This document shows positions 5,936 through 10,498 of a stretch of DNA of 10,498 bases, one piece after another (positions within the stretch are counted from its first letter, which is position 1; the number at the start of each line of letters is the position of its first letter). The notes below the pieces were generated by a model, which made no database searches, was not told the DNA's origin, and was given only the letters and a program-made list of their open reading frames with translations. This DNA comes from Erysipelotrichaceae bacterium (GTDB taxonomy: Bacteria; Bacillota_I; Bacilli_A; Erysipelotrichales; Erysipelotrichaceae), in contig DMBB01000219.1 in assembly GCA_003446295.1 (NCBI GenBank), positions 1 through 10,498 of the forward strand. Reading direction: 5' to 3'. A program made the position numbers and the translations under genes.

Positions 5936-6334
5936 ATGCTGAGGATTGCTATTTGCTGCGGTGAAGGCTTCGCATCAGGGTTTCTCGCAAAAAGACTGGA
6001 TGCACAGACAGCGAAACTGGGATTAAAAGGCAAGTGTTCCTTTATTTTCATTCCGTTCGTCCAACTTTACGACCGCCAGAATGAAGTAGATATTGCTTTC
6101 TTGATGGCGCATGTTGAAGCAGCAGCGAAAGCCGACAAGAGAGAGTATTCAATACCCTTGTATGTCATGCCTTACAAGGTAGCTGCCGCTACACCGCCGA
6201 ATGTTTACTTTGAAGACGCTGAAGATCTGATGGCAATGGCAAACGGAAAAGGCGGTTTGATCTGCTTCCCGGGTGAAGAAATGTCAGCCATCGTCAACCG
6301 GAATAAGTCTCATCGGTCCACCGTGAAACGATAA
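5936..6334 (+). CDS. orphan PTS EIIB-like protein (lactose/cellobiose type)
   Basis: This 132-residue protein has an N-terminal half resembling the EIIB of the lactose/cellobiose phosphotransferase family. A beta strand runs into a Cys-containing P-loop, IAICCGEGFASGFL, comparable to the usual x-x-V-C-S-A-G-M-S-T-S-L-L and placing the phosphocysteine at Cys8. Then comes a helix, the strand VDIAFLMAHV at 51-60 (the v-D-v-i-l-l-G-P-Q region), and IPLYVMP at 73-79. In a working PTS the EIIB passes phosphate from EIIA to sugar bound by EIIC. No EIIA or EIIC is nearby, and a tail of about 45 residues (from about 88, with LICFPGEE) is not part of the usual 100-residue domain. It could be a regulatory or repurposed EIIB. 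I chose the ATG at 5936 for its GGAGG; the in-frame ATG at 5906 precedes the -10 element. Confidence 0.6.
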   Translation: MLRIAICCGEGFASGFLAKRLDAQTAKLGLKGKCSFIFIPFVQLYDRQNEVDIAFLMAHVEAAAKADKREYSIPLYVMPYKVAAATPPNVYFEDAEDLMAMANGKGGLICFPGEEMSAIVNRNKSHRSTVKR

Positions 6335-6354
6335 GATGCTTCGGCATCTTTTTT
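6333..6354 (+). terminator. intrinsic terminator with TTCG tetraloop after the EIIB-like gene
   Basis: A perfect 7-bp stem, AAGATGC / GCATCTT, closes a TTCG tetraloop, followed by six Ts. It overlaps the stop codon of the EIIB-like gene, so the following phosphoesterase must have its own promoter. Confidence 0.9.
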
Positions 6355-6409
6355 CTTGCGGTTTATTCTTTATCCTCACTTGATTTGTCAAAAGAAATCG
6401 TGTTCTTTC

Positions 6410-6438
6410 TTTCAATCATCTCCTTTTTTTTGTATGAT
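6410..6438 (+). promoter_or_regulatory. possible promoter of the metallophosphoesterase gene
   Basis: TATGAT (6433-6438) lies 17 bp after a weak TTTCAA (6410-6415) and 22 nt before the ATG, with GGAGG at 6446-6450. The terminator just upstream makes a promoter here likely, though the match is modest. Confidence 0.4.
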
Positions 6439-6460
6439 TTTGATAGGAGGATCAAATCAT

Positions 6461-7384
6461 ATGATCTATGTTACAGGTGATATTCACGGCTATAGCGGTG
6501 ATATCAAAAAGCTGACAGCGAAGAATGTAACCAGTAAGCTCACAAAGAATGATTACCTTATAATTTGCGGTGATTTCGGACTGATCTGGGATACAAAGCA
6601 TGAAACGATGAAGGAAAAAATGTGGATCAAATGGCTGCAGGACCAGGCATGGACAACTCTGTTTGTCGACGGAAACCATGAATGCTTCCCGAGACTGTAT
6701 ACCTATCCCGAAAAAGACTGGAACGGCGGCAAAGTCCACGAGATCAGAAGCAAGATTCTTCATCTTGAGCGCGGTTATGTGTTCGAACTGGAGGGAAAGA
6801 AGATTTTCACTTTAGGCGGAGCAACTTCTCATGACAGAGGCCCGGCAACCGGTGATACGGCAAGTGTCGGTAAATACTGGTGGCCTGAAGAACTGCCGAA
6901 TGAAGCGGAATTTGCAAGAGCCACTGCTTCTCTTGATGCATGCGGAAGAAAGGTCGACTATATCATTACCCACTGCCTTCCTACAAAGCTTCAGGATGTC
7001 ATTTCAAACAACGAGTACTTCAACGATGCATTAACTGATTATCTGCAGACGCTTGTCGACACAGTTGAGTACGACCACTGGTACTGCGGTCATTATCATG
7101 TAGACCGTTCAATGACCGATAAAATCACAGTCCTGTTCAACAGTGTGCTTGAGATCGGAACAAGACTGCAGGAAGTCACCCGTGAACTGGGCGTGCCGAT
7201 TTATAAAAAAGGCAAGACTGTCCGATTCATGTACAACGGCAGTGAAGAAACAGGTCAGATCGTCAGAGTTATGCCATGGGGCAATCCTGCGAAAAAGGGA
7301 GAACCTTGCTATAACATTCAGTTCCTGAATTCAGCAAAACAGGCCTTGATGGTCAAAGAATCCGACATCATTGACGTTGCTTAA
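6461..7384 (+). CDS. calcineurin-like metallophosphoesterase with C-terminal beta domain
   Basis: This 307-residue cytosolic protein carries every metal-ligand block of the calcineurin-type phosphoesterases: GDIHG (Asp7, His9), CGDFG (Asp38), GNHE (Asn72, His73), ITHC (His171) and GHYH (His211, His213). Such enzymes cleave phosphomonoesters or diesters with two metal ions. The substrate here may be a protein, a nucleotide or a nucleic acid and cannot be read from sequence. After the catalytic domain (about 1-240), residues about 250-305 form a separate strand-rich segment (GKTVRFMYNG, GQIVRV, CYNIQFL, ALMVKESDII) that looks like a small SH3-like barrel. That part is an inference. I chose the ATG at 6461 because GGAGG is 10 nt upstream; further in-frame starts lie before the ribosome binding site. 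It appears monocistronic between two terminators. Confidence 0.9.
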   Translation: MIYVTGDIHGYSGDIKKLTAKNVTSKLTKNDYLIICGDFGLIWDTKHETMKEKMWIKWLQDQAWTTLFVDGNHECFPRLYTYPEKDWNGGKVHEIRSKILHLERGYVFELEGKKIFTLGGATSHDRGPATGDTASVGKYWWPEELPNEAEFARATASLDACGRKVDYIITHCLPTKLQDVISNNEYFNDALTDYLQTLVDTVEYDHWYCGHYHVDRSMTDKITVLFNSVLEIGTRLQEVTRELGVPIYKKGKTVRFMYNGSEETGQIVRVMPWGNPAKKGEPCYNIQFLNSAKQALMVKESDIIDVA

Positions 7385-7407
7385 CAGACAAATTCTTTCA
7401 TCAAAAC

Positions 7408-7435
7408 AGCCAGGCTCAAAACCTGGCTTTTTATT
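7408..7435 (+). terminator. intrinsic terminator after the metallophosphoesterase gene
   Basis: A perfect 7-bp stem, AGCCAGG / CCTGGCT, has a 7-base loop and is followed by TTTTTA. It starts 24 nt after the stop codon. Confidence 0.9.
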
Positions 7436-7442
7436 GTTCCGC

Positions 7443-7471
7443 AAAAAAATGAGGATCCGGTGACCCTCATT
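7443..7471 (-). terminator. intrinsic terminator of the zinc-ribbon gene (- strand)
   Basis: On the - strand, AATGAGG / CCTCATT closes a 10-base loop, followed by seven Ts. It begins about 12 nt after the stop at 7483. Together with the + strand terminator at 7408-7435 it insulates the two convergent genes. Confidence 0.85.
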
Positions 7472-7482
7472 CCTTCGTTGAC

Positions 7483-8109
7483 TTAATGAAGCTTTTTACC
7501 GCACTGCGGGCAGAACACTTCATCTCCATCGAGTTCAGCACCGCATTCCGGGCAGTATACTTTTTCTTTTTCCAGTTTCTCACCGCAGTTCTTGCAGAAG
7601 ATCGAACCGATCCTGTTTTCAGATCCGCAATGCGGGCAGATGACGACTGCAGGTGCGCTCTTTGTTGTTTCCGGTGTCTCGGGAGTCAGCGGTGTATCTG
7701 ATACCGGTACTGTATGCAGGTATTCTTCAATAAATGCGAAAATATCTGCCGGCAGTGTCATGGAACGGAGAGCGCCGATTCCTGTTGTGATCAGCAGCGG
7801 CTGGAAGAAAATTCCCAGCAGTGCTGTTCCTGCTTTTTCAGCCCACTTTTCCGTTGTGATGTCTACTGTCAGACGGCCGTCTTTCTGCTCGAGCGTTACA
7901 GAAACTGCCGCATCCATGCCAAGGTATTTTGTCCATTCAGCAGACACGTCGCCTTTGCACTGAACCATATAACCGTTTCTGGTTCTCATTGTCTGTGTGA
8001 TCATATTCTTTTTTCTGTCCAGGTATTCCTGCAGTGCATATGCAACAGACTGAGCAGATTCTTCTATGTCTAAAATGTAAGTTCTTGATAATTCGTTGTT
8101 GAGTTCCAT
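7483..8109 (-). CDS. double zinc-ribbon protein of unknown function
   Basis: This 208-residue protein ends in two zinc ribbons, each with two C-x-x-C knuckles: Cys158, Cys161, Cys172, Cys175 and Cys186, Cys189, Cys200, Cys203. A Thr/Pro-rich linker (about 137-152, TPETPETT) joins them to an N-terminal domain of about 130 residues. That domain has a helix, then strands (GYMVQCKGDVS, AVSVTLEQKDGRLTVDIT), then a hydrophobic segment at about 94-116 that could be a membrane or buried helix. I recognise no named family; the layout recalls small Bacillota proteins annotated only as zinc-ribbon domain-containing. The ribbons may bind protein or nucleic acid. The start is supported by AAAGGAGGAGAA about 11 nt upstream. 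A palindromic site overlaps its promoter, so it is probably regulated apart from the MFS gene upstream. Confidence 0.82.
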   Translation of the reverse strand: MELNNELSRTYILDIEESAQSVAYALQEYLDRKKNMITQTMRTRNGYMVQCKGDVSAEWTKYLGMDAAVSVTLEQKDGRLTVDITTEKWAEKAGTALLGIFFQPLLITTGIGALRSMTLPADIFAFIEEYLHTVPVSDTPLTPETPETTKSAPAVVICPHCGSENRIGSIFCKNCGEKLEKEKVYCPECGAELDGDEVFCPQCGKKLH

Positions 8110-8138
8110 ACAATGATTCTCCTCCTTTACGCAACTTA

Positions 8139-8166
8139 ACTATATCATATTTTGACCGCCGGTCAA
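8139..8166 (-). promoter_or_regulatory. promoter of the zinc-ribbon gene
   Basis: On the - strand, TTGACC (8161-8166) is followed after 16 bp by TATAGT (8139-8144), about 30 nt before the ATG. The -35 hexamer lies inside the 17-bp palindrome, the usual geometry for repression. Confidence 0.5.
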
Positions 8167-8167
8167 A
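8151..8167. promoter_or_regulatory. perfect 17-bp palindrome, probable repressor operator
   Basis: TTTGACCGCCGGTCAAA has perfect 8-bp arms around a single central base. A stable RNA hairpin terminator is unlikely because there is no U-tract after it on either strand. It covers the -35 and part of the spacer of the zinc-ribbon promoter. Size and symmetry suit a dimeric helix-turn-helix repressor such as a TetR-type protein. No regulator gene is in the window. Confidence 0.65.
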
Positions 8168-8194
8168 TCAACTGTTCTGCATCCGGGTGCGATC

Positions 8195-9496
8195 TTAATG
8201 ATTTGCTGAAGGATCTTCTGAAAACAGTTTCCTGCCCGGGATCATGATCAGCAGGCAGGCTGCAGCCGCCGCAAAGAATACGCCTGCCACAGGCAGACTG
8301 ACTGTTTCTCCGTATTCGTTGATATATGTTCCTGCATCTGACATGTGAATGATCAAATCTCCGATATTCGGACCGATGATCATCGGAATGAGCACATATG
8401 CCAGCAGTCGGATGCCCTGGAACATTCCGACATGTTCCAAAGGGGTATGATCACGGATCGTTGACATGAGTATGATCGAGATCATGACAAAGCCGCCCAT
8501 CATCACAGAGCCTATGATCGTAAACAGTACCGGACTCTTGACAATGCCAGCAAGCAGAAGTCCGGCAGAATAAACTGCTGTGGAAAGATACAGCATTTTC
8601 CGCCTTCCCATGAGATCGACCTTCCCTCCCAGCACGATGGCAAAGACGCTTGCTGAAAGAACAACGATCGCCATCACGAGAGAGTATGTCATTGTGTCAA
8701 ATCCCAATGTTTTATTCAGGTAGATAAACAGATACGGCATAAAGATCTGTGTCGCTGTATTGTAAAGGCACAATGCGGCCAGTGCAGTATAAAACAATGG
8801 ATTCTGCCGGATGACAGACGGGCGGAACCCATAAGCCAGCGAACTCAGGAACGGTTCATTCTCAGCCTGTACAGTTTCCGTTTCTTCAACAAAGAACAAT
8901 CCTGCGATCCCGCACATGATCACCAGAATGCCGACCGCAATAAAGTAAACAGGCCAGCCTGTCTGCTCAATAATGATATTCGAAGCTCCCACCACTATCA
9001 GCATGCTCAGCAGCGGGAATGCATTCAGTACCCCTTCCACTTTTGTCCTGTTTGTTTCATCAGTGCTTTCCGTTACCCAGGAATTAAACGAAGCATCATT
9101 GGCTGTCGATCCGAAGAACGTCATAATACAGTCCATTATGATCACAAGCAGTGCCGCAGCAGATACTGCCTTTTCTGCAGATACGAACTTTGACACGTTG
9201 TCTCTTGAGATCCATGCGAATGCCATGACAGAAAGGCCCCACAAAATATAGCCTGCACACAGAAACAGTTTCCTGTGTTTCAGCCTGTCGGATATTGTCC
9301 CCATCACCAGTGTTGTGATGGTTGCCACACCTGCCGACCAGGCAACCATACGGGCAATATCTGTTGTAGTTCCGCCAATATAGTTGAACAGAAAGAGATT
9401 AAATTCATTATTTTCAATTGCCCAGGCGATCTGTCCGATCAGTCCGAATATGATGATCGTCGCCCAGCTTTTCCGTGACAGAGGTTTCATATACAC
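8195..9496 (-). CDS. MFS transporter (sugar/melibiose-like or SLC45-like)
   Basis: This 433-residue integral membrane protein has about 12 hydrophobic segments, the size and layout of the major facilitator superfamily. The cytosolic loop between helices 2 and 3 has motif A, GTISDRLKHRK (about 66-76, Asp70, Arg71). The repeat-half copy is GGKVDLMGRRK (about 290-300). The stretch with ENNEFNLFLF in helix 1 and DETNRTKVEGVLNAF at about 146-160 resembles sugar/cation symporter-type MFS proteins, but the substrate is unknown. The coding start is probably GTG at 9494-9496, one base after the stop of the HD gene and 6 nt from GGG of AAAGGG. An ATG two codons later (9488-9490) is 12 nt from the same site and is the alternative. 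The tight spacing shows it is co-transcribed with the HD gene. I see no clear terminator after the stop. Confidence 0.9.
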   Translation of the reverse strand: MYMKPLSRKSWATIIIFGLIGQIAWAIENNEFNLFLFNYIGGTTTDIARMVAWSAGVATITTLVMGTISDRLKHRKLFLCAGYILWGLSVMAFAWISRDNVSKFVSAEKAVSAAALLVIIMDCIMTFFGSTANDASFNSWVTESTDETNRTKVEGVLNAFPLLSMLIVVGASNIIIEQTGWPVYFIAVGILVIMCGIAGLFFVEETETVQAENEPFLSSLAYGFRPSVIRQNPLFYTALAALCLYNTATQIFMPYLFIYLNKTLGFDTMTYSLVMAIVVLSASVFAIVLGGKVDLMGRRKMLYLSTAVYSAGLLLAGIVKSPVLFTIIGSVMMGGFVMISIILMSTIRDHTPLEHVGMFQGIRLLAYVLIPMIIGPNIGDLIIHMSDAGTYINEYGETVSLPVAGVFFAAAAACLLIMIPGRKLFSEDPSANH

Positions 9497-9497
9497 G

Positions 9498-9968
9498 TCA
9501 TTCCCTTTGCAGGCCGAATTCTTTCACAAGCTGTTCAAAGCGGACCTTTTCCTTATCCTTGACCGCTTTGGACGGATCGTTGAAACAGTGGTGCATGACG
9601 TCCGCATCCTTCAGCACTTCATCATACGGCTGATCAGTCACGCCTTTGTCATTATGATGATAGATCATCGAACAGATCAGCTCTGTTTCTTCCGGATCAG
9701 TTTCTCCCAGTTCCTTCAGAAACGTCCGGGCAAGTTCCGCCCCTTTATGGGCATGATCATCATAGGATCCTGTAAGATATGCATTCATATCGTGCATCAT
9801 TGCGGCCATTGCCGGAAGTTCAGGATCCATGCCGCGCCGTTCTGCGATCAGCACAGCTGCCATGGATACGCCGTATAAATGATTGACTGCTGAGATACGT
9901 TTTTCATCGTCTTCAAGTTCCAGAAGTTCGCGGTCAATGATCGCTCTGAGGTCTTTTAATCTGCTCAT
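9498..9968 (-). CDS. HD-domain phosphohydrolase
   Basis: This 156-residue cytosolic protein of the HD superfamily is compact enough to be a lone HD domain. Metal ligands are in the usual order: His30 in NHLYGVS, His59-Asp60 in MMHDMN, His72/His74 in DDHAHKG, His104/His105 in YHHND, and Asp121 in LKDADVMHH. HD enzymes hydrolyse nucleotides or other phosphate compounds. This group is often annotated simply as HD domain-containing, and its substrate is unknown. The extra His residues suggest two metal sites. The ATG has AAGGA about 8 nt upstream and a TATAAT before it. It is the first gene of a two-gene unit with the MFS transporter, so a role in handling the transported compound or its phosphorylated form is possible but unproven. 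Confidence 0.88.
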   Translation of the reverse strand: MSRLKDLRAIIDRELLELEDDEKRISAVNHLYGVSMAAVLIAERRGMDPELPAMAAMMHDMNAYLTGSYDDHAHKGAELARTFLKELGETDPEETELICSMIYHHNDKGVTDQPYDEVLKDADVMHHCFNDPSKAVKDKEKVRFEQLVKEFGLQRE

Positions 9969-9992
9969 ATCATGATCCTTCTTTCTGTTTTT

Positions 9993-9998
9993 ATTATA
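9993..9998 (-). promoter_or_regulatory. -10 element of the HD-MFS operon
   Basis: A perfect TATAAT on the - strand lies 24 nt before the ATG. A partial -35, AGAACA, is 17 bp upstream (10016-10021). A better TTGACA at 10024-10029 is 25 bp away, too far to pair with it, and is part of the tail of the upstream terminator. Confidence 0.55.
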
Positions 9999-10027
9999 GT
10001 ATGCCGGGATCGGTTTGTTCTCCTGTC

Positions 10028-10060
10028 AAAAAAATCCATCCTCTTGTTTGAAGGATGGAT
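10028..10060 (-). terminator. intrinsic terminator of the MATE gene (- strand)
   Basis: On the - strand, ATCCATCCT / AGGATGGAT forms a perfect 9-bp stem with a 9-base loop, followed by seven Ts. It starts 6 nt after the stop at 10067, so the HD-MFS unit is transcribed separately. Confidence 0.92.
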
Positions 10061-10066
10061 CATCTG

Positions 10067-10498
10067 TTAAACCTTGATGCGCTTCCATGAACCTCTTGCA
10101 TAGAAATACATGATGAGCAGTGTTCTGACGACCTGGTCCAGCGCGATTGCAGCCCATGCACCGATCAGTCCCCACTTCAGGATCTTGATGAACAGTTCGC
10201 CGGCAAGCGGTCTGAGGATCAGGACACAGACCAGAGTTACAACAGCAGTTGCCTTAGTAGCACCGGCACCTCTGAGTGAACCGGACAGAATGAACTGCGG
10301 TGTCTGGATCGGCTGCAGAACACCGAGTATTGCCATAACAGGGATCGAAGCTGTGATGACTGCTTCCGTATCACTGTAAAGCGCGACGATGTTCTTTCCG
10401 AAGAATCCGAACAGCGCCCCAAGGAACAGTGAGATCACAAGGCCAAGATATGTGCATCTTCTCGAATAGTGCTCTGCCATATCCGTCCTGAGTTTGCC
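10067..10498 (-). CDS. MATE-family efflux transporter, C-terminal part (cut by window edge)
   Basis: About 143 C-terminal residues are visible and the frame stays open to the right edge, so the first two-thirds of a protein usually near 450 residues is outside the window. The visible part starts in GKLRTDMAEHYSRRC, the loop that in MATE proteins begins with G-A-G-x-x-x-x-A. It then has about four hydrophobic segments. Typical motifs are LSGSLRGAGATK, the conserved G-x-L-R-G-x-G-x-T turn, and KWGLIGAWAAIALDQVVR, matching the w-G-l-x-G-v-W-x-a-x-x-x-d-x-x-x-R of the last helices. MATE exporters move drugs or metabolites out of the cell using Na+ or H+. The ATG at 10480 is internal and is not the start. 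A strong terminator follows. Confidence 0.88.
   Translation of the reverse strand, partial: GKLRTDMAEHYSRRCTYLGLVISLFLGALFGFFGKNIVALYSDTEAVITASIPVMAILGVLQPIQTPQFILSGSLRGAGATKATAVVTLVCVLILRPLAGELFIKILKWGLIGAWAAIALDQVVRTLLIMYFYARGSWKRIKV

Noticed and set aside
7677..7709. Short repeated pattern in the zinc-ribbon gene
   Set aside because: It encodes the Thr/Pro/Glu linker and is ordinary low-complexity coding sequence, not a repeat array.
9384..9878. A 164-codon + strand frame across the start of the MFS gene and the HD gene
   Set aside because: It is antisense to two genes with clear family motifs; its His/Phe/Ile-rich content is typical of a shadow frame.

Overview
The window looks like ordinary chromosome from a low-to-mid GC member of the Bacillota. 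Evidence: strong GGAGG-type ribosome binding sites, extended -10 promoters, U-tailed hairpin terminators, a match to the Bacillota catabolite-responsive (cre) consensus, and small housekeeping-type families (Cof-type HAD phosphatases, NIF3, metallophosphoesterase, HD, MFS, MATE). Protein style suggests a gut Erysipelotrichia-like lineage, but that is a guess. There is no rRNA, tRNA, CRISPR array, transposase or integrase. No stretch longer than about 300 bases lacks a gene.

Layout, left to right. (1) The 3' end of an unknown + strand gene overlaps a Cof-type HAD phosphatase by 4 nt. (2) A bidirectional terminator separates this from a convergent - strand gene for a two-helix membrane protein. 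(3) That gene diverges from a NIF3-family gene on the + strand. (4) Next comes a 104-codon remnant of a nitrilase-family gene. It keeps the N-terminal Glu motif and the C-terminal strands but lacks the middle that carries the catalytic Lys and Cys. (5) A - strand transglutaminase-like gene follows, with a possible leaderless promoter. (6) Divergent from it is a two-gene operon on the + strand: a second HAD phosphatase and an SDR-fold protein, overlapping by 4 nt. (7) A short AT-rich spacer holds a near-ideal cre site, then an orphan PTS EIIB-like protein and a calcineurin-type metallophosphoesterase, each with its own terminator.

(8) From 7443 to the right edge everything is on the - strand. 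In transcription order these are the C-terminal part of a MATE exporter (cut by the window edge), its terminator, an HD-domain protein tightly coupled to an MFS transporter, and a double zinc-ribbon protein. The promoter of the zinc-ribbon gene carries a perfect 17-bp palindrome, which probably binds a repressor.

I do not see a convincing new multi-gene system. The observations most worth following up are the SDR that has lost its Tyr/Lys catalytic pair but is locked in an operon with a phosphatase, the collapsed nitrilase, the cre site beside the orphan EIIB-like gene, and the palindromic operator. All function calls rest on motifs read by eye, and no database search was possible.
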